Below, in pieces: positions 50,834 to 58,198 of a stretch of DNA of 64,000 bases. The stretch's first letter is position 1. Every line of letters starts with the position of its first letter. The stretch is from Anatilimnocola floriformis (GTDB lineage Bacteria; Planctomycetota; Planctomycetia; Pirellulales; Pirellulaceae). The DNA is taken from positions 744,001 through 808,000 of the forward strand of contig NZ_JAMLFW010000001.1 in NCBI RefSeq assembly GCF_024256385.1, read 5' to 3'. Made by a program: the position numbers and the translations under genes. Under the pieces are notes generated by a model. It was not told the DNA's origin, did not search any database, and saw only the letters and a program-made list of their open reading frames with translations.

Positions 50834-51536
50834 CTCGCAGTGTGAAACGGGCGCCACTGCCTCGTTCACTTTCGACTGTGATCTCGCCCTGATGCAACTC
50901 GGCGATTCGCCAGGCCTTGCACAAGCCGAGGCCTAGCCCGCGGCCTGCTTCGCGGCCAGAGAAGAACGGGTCGAACAAGTGACGGCGCACTTCCGGTGAA
51001 ATACCCGGGCCGTTGTCGCTGACGGTGAATTCGAAATGCTCACCGCTGGCTGCCGCGACGAGTTGAATTTCGCCGCTGGTGCGTAGTGCTTCGAGCGCGT
51101 TCTTGATCAGCGCCGCGAGTGCGGCAGCGATTTGCGTTCGATCGGCAGAGAGCAGCGGCAGATCGGCTGGGACTTCGGCCAGGTGCAATTTGGTCTGCTG
51201 TTCTTTGGCGGTGGCCGCTTGCTGCGCGACGACTTCTCGCAGCAGTTCTGCCGCATCAAAGGCCGTCACATTCGGCTGCGGCGGGTGGGCAAAGAGCATG
51301 AGATCGGCCAGCATCTCGAAGGCGCGAAAGGCCTGGGCGTTGATGGCTTCGAGCGCGCGACGGCGATCGGCGTCTTTTTCGCTGGCAAGCAGCGATTGCG
51401 CCCGCATCGAGATATTGGTGAGCGGGTTATTGATCTCGTGACTCAAGCCGTAGGCAAACTGCTTGAGGGAGGCGAGCTTTTCGCGCTCGAGATCTTGGGC
51501 AAAGCGGGATTGAATGTCAGCATCAATCGGCGGCAC
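50817..51536 (-). CDS. Cytoplasmic histidine kinase without sensor domain
   Basis: A 239-residue kinase with only the transmitter: a dimerisation/phosphoacceptor helix with Ser-His-Glu-Ile-Asn-Asn-Pro-Leu (His 33) and a catalytic ATPase domain with an N-box (Leu-Ile-Lys-Asn-Ala-Leu-Glu-Ala-Leu), Asp-Asn-Gly-Pro-Gly-Ile and Gly-Leu-Gly-Leu-Gly-Leu. There is no transmembrane or PAS sensor part. The start is a GTG at 51536, and the GAGGGG in front of it belongs to a CCCTCACCCC-family repeat (51538-51585). It follows the HTH-receiver gene on the same strand and is its probable partner. Signal input must come from another protein. Confidence 0.87.
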   Translation of the reverse strand: MPPIDADIQSRFAQDLEREKLASLKQFAYGLSHEINNPLTNISMRAQSLLASEKDADRRRALEAINAQAFRAFEMLADLMLFAHPPQPNVTAFDAAELLREVVAQQAATAKEQQTKLHLAEVPADLPLLSADRTQIAAALAALIKNALEALRTSGEIQLVAAASGEHFEFTVSDNGPGISPEVRRHLFDPFFSGREAGRGLGLGLCKAWRIAELHQGEITVESERGSGARFTLRVKSLK

Positions 51537-51537
51537 G

Positions 51538-51585
51538 GCCCCTCACCCCAACCCTCTCCCCGGGTACGGGGCGAGGGAGTAAGAA
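51538..51585. repeat. CCCTCACCCC-family repeat between regulator and kinase
   Basis: CCCCTCACCCCAACCCTCTC plus the mirror tail GGGGCGAGGGAGT. It fills the 70-base space between the response regulator stop and the kinase start. On the minus strand its GGGTGAGGGGC directly precedes the kinase GTG. Confidence 0.85.
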
Positions 51586-51606
51586 ATATTTGCTAACGCA
51601 AATAGA

Positions 51607-52194
51607 CTAAGCGTTGGCCGCTCGTTCCATTTCGAGCATGTCGCACACGCGGTCGAGCAGCTTCTCGACAGTGAACGGCTTTTGCATGAAGTCGTCGGCG
51701 CCGGCGGCTTTCAGATCGGCGACCTTGTCTTGCTCGATCATACCGCTGATGCAGATGACCTTCACCGATTCCAGCGTGCTATCGCTGCGAATGCGTTGGC
51801 AGACTTCTTTGCCGTTGATGTCCGGCAGCATGATGTCGAGCACCACGATGTCCGGCAGAAATTCCTTGACCATCATGCCGGCATCGAAGCCGTTATTGGC
51901 GACCTTCACCTCGAAGCGGCCGTCGCGGAGGAACGAGTCGCGGAGGAGTTCGCTCAGTTCCACGTCGTCGTCGACGACGAGCAGCTTGCGTTTGCCGCTC
52001 TCCAGGGCGTCGGTCGGAATGCCGTTGTCGCGCATGAAGTTGAACAGTTCATTGCGCGGAATGCGGCGAAAGCGGCTGCCCGGCACGCGGAAGCCCTTGA
52101 GGGCGCCGTTGTCGAAGCAGCGAATGATCGTTTGCTGGCTCACCTTACAGATCTTGGCGGCCTCGCCCGTGGTGAACACCGTCTTCAATGACAT
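51607..52194 (-). CDS. Response regulator with N-terminal excisionase-like HTH and C-terminal receiver
   Basis: A 195-residue regulator in reversed order: residues about 5-55 form a MerR/excisionase-like DNA-binding helix-turn-helix (Phe-Thr-Thr-Gly-Glu-Ala-Ala-Lys, Ser-Gln-Gln-Thr-Ile-Ile-Arg, and a wing with Arg-Arg-Ile-Pro), and residues about 70-190 form a receiver domain with Val-Val-Asp-Asp-Asp, the phospho-Asp in Ile-Val-Val-Leu-Asp-Ile-Met-Leu-Pro and Lys in Met-Gln-Lys-Pro-Phe. Most response regulators have the opposite order. ATG at 52194. A sigma-70-like promoter lies about 240 bases upstream (52436-52463), giving a long leader. Together with the kinase it forms a two-component pair; targets unknown. 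Confidence 0.9.
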   Translation of the reverse strand: MSLKTVFTTGEAAKICKVSQQTIIRCFDNGALKGFRVPGSRFRRIPRNELFNFMRDNGIPTDALESGKRKLLVVDDDVELSELLRDSFLRDGRFEVKVANNGFDAGMMVKEFLPDIVVLDIMLPDINGKEVCQRIRSDSTLESVKVICISGMIEQDKVADLKAAGADDFMQKPFTVEKLLDRVCDMLEMERAANA

Positions 52195-52435
52195 GGCTGT
52201 GAACCATCCTTCCCTTACGATGGTTAGACCGGCTGGTTGACCTCGGCAGAGGGCTCCCCGCTTCCGCGACGACTCGAACGAGCCGCTGCATCATGCGCCG
52301 GTGATGACTCCGTTTGACTGAACAGCTGCCCTTGGCAAACTACGCCAGAACCGTAGCCGTTACAGTTGACTCGCTTACTGCAAATCACAGGAACGGCTAA
52401 CCTTTCCAGGCTTACCAACCTTTCCTGTCGTGGGC

Positions 52436-52463
52436 ATTATAGCGGCGCGACCTAACCAGTCAA
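52436..52463 (-). promoter_or_regulatory. Sigma-70-like promoter for the response regulator and kinase
   Basis: On the minus strand TTGACT (52463-52458) and TATAAT (52441-52436) are separated by 16 bases. The inferred transcript has a leader of roughly 235 bases before the ATG at 52194; the leader contains two GGAAAGG-type repeats near 52400-52425. The rest of the stretch 52195-52614 shows no gene. Confidence 0.65.
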
Positions 52464-52614
52464 GATTAGTTTTTTTGTCGCAAAGCATTACCGCGTAATC
52501 AGTTGCAGCCTAACAGTCGAATTGGTGCGAGAATTTGGATAAGACACGTGGGAAGGGGATGCCGGGGAGGGAAAGCATGGTGCGGGCACACTGATAGTCC
52601 TATTATTGTCCAGC

Positions 52615-53175
52615 ATGGAGATGATCGAACCGAGAGAGGTCATTCGCGAACATTTGCGCCGGTTCTTCGCCGGCCACTCATGTGACGAACATGTCTGGAC
52701 GCTCGGGCCGGCGCTAGACGAGTTGCCGAGGCTATTCGTCCTGGAATTTGCTCCAGGACCGCAGTCCCGCTTGTGGACTTACGTAACGGTCGGAGCCTGG
52801 GAAGTCCGCGCTGAACCGCGACTTGAGTTCATGATTGCGGCGCCCGACCAAGACCAGCGGCACGTCGAACTCCTGTTCATGACCGCGTGGTATCACGGCA
52901 ATAGAGGCCTGGGCACTGGTCATACCTTGCCCATCGGTGAGTCTTGGCTACCCGGTTCGAAGTGTGACTTCTTCCTGGTTTCGTTGCCCTACCCATTTGG
53001 TCCGCAGTTGGAAATCTGCAACTTGCCGGACTGGCATCTGCATGTGCTTTGGCTACTCCCGATCACGTCGGCTGAGCGCGAGTTCAAAGTGCGTGAAGGG
53101 CTCGAGGCACTTGAACAGCGGTTCGACGCGGCTGCGATAGAATATTGGTCGCCGAATCGGCCGTCGGTGGTGTAG
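52615..53175 (+). CDS. Suppressor-of-fused (SUFU) domain protein
   Basis: A 186-residue protein consisting of one SUFU domain: Val-Leu-Glu-Phe-Ala-Pro-Gly-Pro in the first part, Thr-Tyr-Val-Thr-Val-Gly-Ala in the middle, a His-Thr-Leu-Pro-Ile-Gly-Glu-Ser-Trp-Leu-Pro-Gly-Ser turn and a C-terminal Trp-Leu-Leu-Pro-Ile-Thr-Ser-Ala-Glu-Arg helix. Bacterial SUFU proteins are best known as immunity proteins of polymorphic toxins; here no toxin gene is adjacent, so it is an orphan. ATG at 52615 is preferred over an upstream TTG. Single gene, divergent from the response regulator. Confidence 0.85.
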   Translation: MEMIEPREVIREHLRRFFAGHSCDEHVWTLGPALDELPRLFVLEFAPGPQSRLWTYVTVGAWEVRAEPRLEFMIAAPDQDQRHVELLFMTAWYHGNRGLGTGHTLPIGESWLPGSKCDFFLVSLPYPFGPQLEICNLPDWHLHVLWLLPITSAEREFKVREGLEALEQRFDAAAIEYWSPNRPSVV

Positions 53176-53423
53176 GGACTCAGAAGAAATTGCACTCCGT
53201 GAGGCGCTCGTCAGGGTTCAGTGGTTACCTGCGGCGCTCCCAAATCGAATCGATCCGATGCTGGCTACTCATATCATCGCTCGCTATCACCGCCCGCAAT
53301 CCTTCCGCCACTTTCCCATTCTCTTTTTCCGGAACATTCCTCACGTTCGTTAGCGTCGATTGCCGATGCTAACGCCAAGCTCGATAGTCCGCCCCCAATT
53401 TGGATTGCGCAGAGGGATTTGCC

Positions 53424-54878
53424 ATGCTCGTCATCGTTAGCGACTTGCACTTGAACGATGGTACCACCGGCGCGTTGCTCGATGCGGGCGCTGCGGAGTT
53501 GCTTACCGACCGCGTTTGCGATCTGGCTTACCGTGCGTGCTGGCGGGCCGATGGTAGCTATCAACCCATTCAACGTGTCGACCTCGTCCTGCTAGGCGAC
53601 GTGCTCGACATCATCCGTTCGCAGCGCTGGCTCTCCAGCGACGTCCGGCCGTGGAGCGATCTGCATTCCCCCGCCGGCGTCGAAATGGTTAGCGGCATTA
53701 CCAGCGAAATCCTTCGCAAGAACGTCGAGATCATTCGCCAGCTGCGGGCTCTCGCGACCGAAGGGATCGTCACCGTGCCGCTTGCCGGCAGCGATGGCAA
53801 ACCGCTTTCGCATCACGAAGAAATGCCGGTCGCGGTTCGCACCCACTACATGGTGGGCAATCACGATTGGCCGTTGCACTTGCCCGGCGCTAGCTACGAC
53901 TTGCTCCGTCACAAGGTCGCTCATCACCTGGGCCTGGCCAGTCCGCACAACAAACCGTTCCCGCACGAAGCGGCTGAAAGCGAAGAACTCGCCGATGCCC
54001 TCCGTCGTCATCGCGTGCTCGCTCGCCACGGCGACATTTTTGATCCACTGAGCTTCTCCGACGATCGGGCGGCCAGCAGCATCGGCGACGCGCTCGCCAT
54101 TGAACTGATCGCGCGCTTCCTGCAACGGATCGAAGCCGAACTCCGCGGCGACATCACTCCCGCTGCAATGGCTGCCATACAAGAGGTCGATCAAATCCGG
54201 CCAACGTTGCTGGCTGCCAATTGGATCGAATGCACGCTCGAACGGCACGTGCCGCAGCTGGCCATTCGCAACATCGTTAAGCGACAGTGGGACAACCTGG
54301 TCGACGATCTGCTCCAACTCGAAGTCATTCGTCATCACAGCCGCTGGACGCCAGCCGATGTGATCGATGGTCTCGCCGGCGCTTTGAAGTTCAGCAAGCG
54401 CGATTCGTCGCAGTGGATGAACCGCACGCTGGCCTGGCAAAGCGAACTCCGCGGCGCCAGCAGCGAATCGTACGTCGCTCACGCTCTCGCCGAAGCCGAT
54501 TTGCGGAACCGCCGCGCCCGGCACATCGTGTATGGTCACACGCACAACCACGAAGCCATTCCGCTCGATGCGAGCCATGCTGATGGTTATGTGCTGAACC
54601 AAACCTACGTGAATGCCGGTACCTGGCGCCGCAGCTATCGCGCCACGCAAGTTGCCGCGGCCACGCAAGAGTTCGTCGCCAGCGAAAGTTTCTCGCTCCT
54701 CGCCTTCTATCAAGCCGATGAGCGGAGTGGTCGCAGCTACGAAACCAGCCATGGTTCGCTCGCGCCGAAGAGTGCGTACGTCAGTGCACCGCCGGCAGCA
54801 CCGGTCGATACGACCTTCGGTACGCATCATCTGCGGGCTCCGCACTTCTCGCGGCAACAAAGCCGCAGCCGAGTCTAG
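53424..54878 (+). CDS. Metallophosphoesterase
   Basis: A 484-residue calcineurin-like metallophosphoesterase. The five metal-site motifs are in order: Ser-Asp-Leu-His-Leu (residue 6-10), Leu-Gly-Asp-Val-Leu-Asp, Gly-Asn-His-Asp-Trp, a single His region (Arg-His-Gly-Asp-Ile) and Gly-His-Thr-His-Asn-His near residue 375. The middle carries a long helical insertion (about 190-330) not usual for the family. ATG at 53424 with GAGGG upstream. Substrate is unknown (nucleotides, phosphodiesters or phosphoproteins). Single gene; a GAGTCAC-type repeat fragment follows at 54889-54906. Confidence 0.88.
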   Translation: MLVIVSDLHLNDGTTGALLDAGAAELLTDRVCDLAYRACWRADGSYQPIQRVDLVLLGDVLDIIRSQRWLSSDVRPWSDLHSPAGVEMVSGITSEILRKNVEIIRQLRALATEGIVTVPLAGSDGKPLSHHEEMPVAVRTHYMVGNHDWPLHLPGASYDLLRHKVAHHLGLASPHNKPFPHEAAESEELADALRRHRVLARHGDIFDPLSFSDDRAASSIGDALAIELIARFLQRIEAELRGDITPAAMAAIQEVDQIRPTLLAANWIECTLERHVPQLAIRNIVKRQWDNLVDDLLQLEVIRHHSRWTPADVIDGLAGALKFSKRDSSQWMNRTLAWQSELRGASSESYVAHALAEADLRNRRARHIVYGHTHNHEAIPLDASHADGYVLNQTYVNAGTWRRSYRATQVAAATQEFVASESFSLLAFYQADERSGRSYETSHGSLAPKSAYVSAPPAAPVDTTFGTHHLRAPHFSRQQSRSRV

Positions 54879-54888
54879 CTGTAGGTGA

Positions 54889-54906
54889 GTCACTTAGTGA
54901 CTCGCA
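54889..54906. repeat. GAGTCAC-family palindrome, partial copy
   Basis: GGTGAGTCACTTAGTGACTC is a near copy of one arm of the repeat at 1147-1293, located just after the metallophosphoesterase stop. Confidence 0.75.
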
Positions 54907-54913
54907 TACACTA

Positions 54914-56059
54914 TTAAGCTTGGATCACTTCCAGCAACCTCGACACATCGTCGAGGTTGTTGTACCCGTGCAGACTAATTCGCACTCCGCCGCCACGGCA
55001 ACTGACAACCACGTCGGCGGCGAGAAGTTTCTCGCGCAACTGCATTGGTTCGCTGCCAGGCATGTTGAAGGTAATGATGCCTGAACCGTGCCCCGCTACT
55101 TCCGCGCTCAAGATCTCCGCGTTGCTCTTGCGTAATTCATGGCGGGCATGAGCACTAATGGCATCCACTTCAGCGCCAACTGGTGACGCCTGCGGAGTGA
55201 CGCCCAGTTCGCGAAACATGGCCAGACTCGCCGCGAAGCCGATCTGGCCGACCATGTTCGTCGAACCACCTTCGTAGCGCGCAGCGACTGGCCTGAGTTG
55301 AAAATCGAGATTGGCAAAGTCGTATTGTCGCTGCACACTGTTCCAGCCGACGTGCACTGGGCGAATCAGATCGAGATGTTCCCGCCGCATGAACATCACG
55401 CCGGCGCCTTCAGGACCCAACAGCCACTTGTGACCATCGGCGGCGAGAAAGTCGACGTGCGTGCGGCGGACATCGAGCGGATAGACGCCGAGTCCCTGAA
55501 TCGCATCGAGGAAGAAGAGAACATTCCTCCGCCGACAAAGCTCAGCAACCTGATCGAGATCGAGGCGATAGCCGCTGGCATAGCCGACCCAACTCACGGA
55601 GAGAATTCTCGTCCGCTCGTCGATCGCGGCTTCGAGGCGATTGAGATCGACGATTCCTCCCGGCGCGTCGACCAACCGGCATTCGACGCCCAACGGGGCT
55701 AGGTTCTGCCAGGGATAGACATTCGACGGAAACTCGTTGGCCAGGGTGACGACATTATCCCCCACCTGCCACGGCAGGCCCTGAGCGATGTAGTTGATCC
55801 CCGCCGTAGTATTCGGCAGGAGGGCGATTTCGGCGGTTTCGGCCCCGATCATGGCTGCGGCGTGGGTTCGGCCTTGTTCGACCTGCCGGTTCCATTCGGG
55901 CCAAACGGTGTCTCCCAGCTCGGTCGCCTGCTGCAGCCAGCGGGCAATCGCGGCCTGGGTGGGCTCCGGCAACGGCCCCACGGCGGCATGGTCGAAATAG
56001 GCGAACCGCCGGGCAATCGGCATCTGGCGACGGAAATTTTCGCGGGTAGATATAATCAC
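54914..56059 (-). CDS. Class-V aminotransferase (cysteine-desulfurase-like fold)
   Basis: A 381-residue PLP-dependent enzyme of the class-V aminotransferase group (NifS/SufS/CsdA-like fold). The N-terminal Tyr-Phe-Asp-His-Ala-Ala-Val-Gly-Pro and the PLP Lys in Asp-Gly-His-Lys-Trp-Leu-Leu-Gly-Pro are typical, as is Leu-Asp-Ala-Ile-Gln-Gly upstream. The catalytic Cys loop of SufS-type desulfurases is not evident; kynureninase- or isopenicillin-epimerase-like activity is equally possible. The start is a GTG at 56059 or an ATG at 56023; neither has a good ribosome binding site. Neighbours do not reveal the pathway. Confidence 0.87.
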   Translation of the reverse strand: MIISTRENFRRQMPIARRFAYFDHAAVGPLPEPTQAAIARWLQQATELGDTVWPEWNRQVEQGRTHAAAMIGAETAEIALLPNTTAGINYIAQGLPWQVGDNVVTLANEFPSNVYPWQNLAPLGVECRLVDAPGGIVDLNRLEAAIDERTRILSVSWVGYASGYRLDLDQVAELCRRRNVLFFLDAIQGLGVYPLDVRRTHVDFLAADGHKWLLGPEGAGVMFMRREHLDLIRPVHVGWNSVQRQYDFANLDFQLRPVAARYEGGSTNMVGQIGFAASLAMFRELGVTPQASPVGAEVDAISAHARHELRKSNAEILSAEVAGHGSGIITFNMPGSEPMQLREKLLAADVVVSCRGGGVRISLHGYNNLDDVSRLLEVIQA

Positions 56060-56264
56060 GGTTGTATGACCATTGCAGAATGGTCCGTTTTGAGCGACAT
56101 TTTGTGGCTTGTTCCGAGCGGTTTCAGCCGCCCGCGCGCAGGTGACTTCGCGGCGGCTGGAATTATACTAGGACCCGACCGGCGGATTGTCTGCGTTTGC
56201 AACAAGTCTGCTGGCGGGCCCTTCGCCATGAGTTTGCAGCTTTGCAGAAGTAGGGAAGTCGGGA

Positions 56265-56450
56265 ATGCCAAAGGTATTGTGTATCGCCGGGATGGTCGTC
56301 GCCGTCCTCGTCGCGATCCTGTTCATTCTCGACCTGGCCCTTCCCGCCATGATGTTTCGCCGCGCCTACATCATGATGGACATTGTGATGATCATCTGCG
56401 CGCTCGCCCTGGGCGTGGTGAGCTGGCTGACGCTGAAGGAACAGAAGTAG
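56265..56450 (+). CDS. Small two-helix membrane protein
   Basis: A 61-residue protein made almost wholly of two hydrophobic helices (about 5-25 and 35-56) with a short charged turn (Phe-Arg-Arg-Ala-Tyr). ATG at 56265 with GGGAAG upstream. I recall short membrane proteins with the same Met-Pro-Lys-Val-Leu-Cys start in planctomycetes but no function is known. It stands alone between a class-V aminotransferase and the VapBC operon. Confidence 0.7.
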   Translation: MPKVLCIAGMVVAVLVAILFILDLALPAMMFRRAYIMMDIVMIICALALGVVSWLTLKEQK

Positions 56451-56478
56451 GGCAGGATATTTCGCAGATTCTACGGTG

Positions 56479-56526
56479 CCTGGGATCCCAGAACGCGATA
56501 AAATGCAGTGAACGGTTGATCCCAGG
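56479..56526 (+). promoter_or_regulatory. Candidate VapBC promoter with inverted operator
   Basis: CCTGGGATC at 56479-56487 and its mirror GATCCCAGG at 56518-56526 flank a TAAAAT -10-like box at 56499-56504; the left site also forms the palindrome TGGGATCCCA. This arrangement fits autorepression by a VapB/VapC complex, as is common for such operons. Confidence 0.55.
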
Positions 56527-56535
56527 AACCAACAC

Positions 56536-56763
56536 ATGACTCAGACCTTTCTGGCGACTTACGAAGACGGCGTGCTGAAGCCGCACGAACCATTGCGGTT
56601 GCTACCTCAGTCGCAAGTCCGAGTCGTTATCGAATCAGTTGACACACCAACAGACGAAGAACGTGCTCAAGCCTGGGAGTCTGTTCAGCGATTGTGGAAA
56701 GAGTCACCAATTGACTCCGGCGGAGATCGTCTGACGCGCGATCAGCTGCATGAACGGCGTTGA
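56536..56763 (+). CDS. vapB: DUF104 (AF2212-like) antitoxin
   Basis: A 75-residue antitoxin of the DUF104 group. The first 35 residues hold the DNA-binding beta-strand start with Thr-Tyr-Glu-Asp-Gly-Val-Leu-Lys-Pro, then Leu-Arg-Leu-Leu-Pro-Gln-Ser-Gln-Val-Arg-Val-Val-Ile; the C-terminal part is charged and probably wraps its toxin. ATG at 56536. Its last 14 bases overlap the start of the PIN-domain gene in another frame, the usual antitoxin-toxin coupling. Autoregulation through the palindrome upstream is likely. Confidence 0.85.
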   Translation: MTQTFLATYEDGVLKPHEPLRLLPQSQVRVVIESVDTPTDEERAQAWESVQRLWKESPIDSGGDRLTRDQLHERR

Positions 56764-57166
56764 TACGAATATCCTGATTTATTCGGTAGACGTGAACGAG
56801 CCGATCAAACAGCTGAAAGCCCAACAGCTACTTCAGCAGTTGGCTCGAGGCCCAGTCCCCACTTTGCTGCCATGGCAAGTCATTGCCGAATTCTTGCAGC
56901 AACTTCGGAAGTGGAAATCGGCGGGCAAAATCGATCACGCCAAATTTGTACAGCACATCCAAACGTATCGATTGCTTTTTCCTTTGGTATTTCCCAGAGC
57001 GGACATAATCGATCGCTCGTTGGCCCTCTCCGAAAAATATAGCTTGTCACACTGGGACAGCATGATTCTGGCTGCTTGCCAATCCGCCGGCATCACCACG
57101 TTGTACACAGAGGACATGGGAGCGCCGCGTACGATTGATGGCATTAGCCTAGTCAATCCGTTTTGA
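56750..57166 (+). CDS. vapC: VapC-type PIN-domain ribonuclease toxin
   Basis: A 138-residue PIN-domain protein, the toxin of a VapBC pair; such toxins cleave tRNA or rRNA. Acidic active-site residues are visible at Asp5 (Gly-Val-Asp-Thr-Asn), a Glu in Val-Ile-Ala-Glu-Phe, an Asp in Ser-His-Trp-Asp-Ser-Met-Ile and Asp in Tyr-Thr-Glu-Asp-Met-Gly. Length is normal and no frameshift is present, so it should be active. ATG at 56750, overlapping the antitoxin gene by 14 bases. Target unknown. Confidence 0.92.
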   Translation: MNGVDTNILIYSVDVNEPIKQLKAQQLLQQLARGPVPTLLPWQVIAEFLQQLRKWKSAGKIDHAKFVQHIQTYRLLFPLVFPRADIIDRSLALSEKYSLSHWDSMILAACQSAGITTLYTEDMGAPRTIDGISLVNPF

Positions 57167-57282
57167 TGCTGCGCTACTCGCTCAGACTGGGCCGCTCTTG
57201 TTCAGCAAAGAATCTCTTCCCAGCTGAATTTCACTGGCGAGGTGGACTTGATGTCCATTTTCGGTAGTTACTCGCGCGTTAA

Positions 57283-58083
57283 TCATGTCGCCTTCGTTCG
57301 CAGTTCCGCCAGCACCCGGTACGGTTCTTCCACCATCACCACTTTCTTCGGCTGGCCCTTGGGTGGCAACTTCGGCTTCGTGGTTTCCGGCGCGTTCCAA
57401 TACGGGTTCATTCCCAACATGCCACGCAGGATTATCGTGGTGACTAGGAACACGCAGTAGTGAATCGCTCCCTGGCCGAACTCGAGATCGAGGCTGGCAT
57501 TGGCGCAGAAGGCGCCGATGACGACGACGACGGGAATCGCAAAGACAAAGAGAAAGCCGTTGGTCGGCGACACTTGAAAGGCGTCCATCAAGTACGCCAT
57601 GACGTACCAGTACAAACCCCAGATAGCCGGATAGACCAGCGACGGCGCGATGAGCCGCAGGAGGAGTTCCTGCCGCGAGAAGGGGGCGAACTCGTCATTG
57701 CGCAAAAAGTGGTACGCGGCGTACGACAGCGGCGGCGCGAGCAGGAAGGCGCCGAGGATCTGTAGCAGCAGCGGCGTGGAACCATTTTTGAAAACAACCC
57801 GCAGCACTAGCGACACAATGAGGACGAGCACAATGCTCCCCACGATGCCGATGATCATCGGCCGGGAGAGTTTGGTTTCGGTGCGCGAGATCGGCTTGAG
57901 GACCGACTGCCCCTTGCTGTCCTTCGGGCCGGACATTTCCGGCGCATGCACCACCACCTGCTCCGAGAGCGTGGGGACGGTGATGATGGTTTTGCACTTC
58001 GGGCAGGGCCCTTTTTTGCCGGCGTATTTTTCGCTGACTTGAAAGCGGGTGTGGCATTTCCCGCAGGTAACATCAATGGGCAT
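57283..58083 (-). CDS. Zinc-ribbon membrane protein, hypothetical
   Basis: A 266-residue protein. The N-terminus has an MJ0042-like zinc ribbon (Cys-Gly-Lys-Cys-His, then Cys-Pro-Lys-Cys, about residues 7-30), followed by a polar linker and five or six transmembrane helices (from about residue 75 on, including Ile-Gly-Ile-Val-Gly-Ser-Ile-Val-Leu). The C-terminus is a charged tail with Lys-Pro-Lys-Leu-Pro. This is a common planctomycete architecture of unknown function. ATG at 58083. It is on its own, convergent with the VapBC operon (116 bases). Confidence 0.75.
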   Translation of the reverse strand: MPIDVTCGKCHTRFQVSEKYAGKKGPCPKCKTIITVPTLSEQVVVHAPEMSGPKDSKGQSVLKPISRTETKLSRPMIIGIVGSIVLVLIVSLVLRVVFKNGSTPLLLQILGAFLLAPPLSYAAYHFLRNDEFAPFSRQELLLRLIAPSLVYPAIWGLYWYVMAYLMDAFQVSPTNGFLFVFAIPVVVVIGAFCANASLDLEFGQGAIHYCVFLVTTIILRGMLGMNPYWNAPETTKPKLPPKGQPKKVVMVEEPYRVLAELRTKAT

Positions 58084-58198
58084 ATACGGTCCGCGATGAG
58101 CAACCAGGGCCGAAAAGAGGCAAGATAAGTGAGCGAGGCAAGTATATCACCCTCTTTGGCGAACTGTTACTGCGAGTTCGCGAGCTCCCGGCAACTTG

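Noticed and set aside
53592-54893. 433-codon minus-strand frame opposite the metallophosphoesterase
   Set aside because: The plus-strand frame carries all five metal-site motifs; the minus frame has none.
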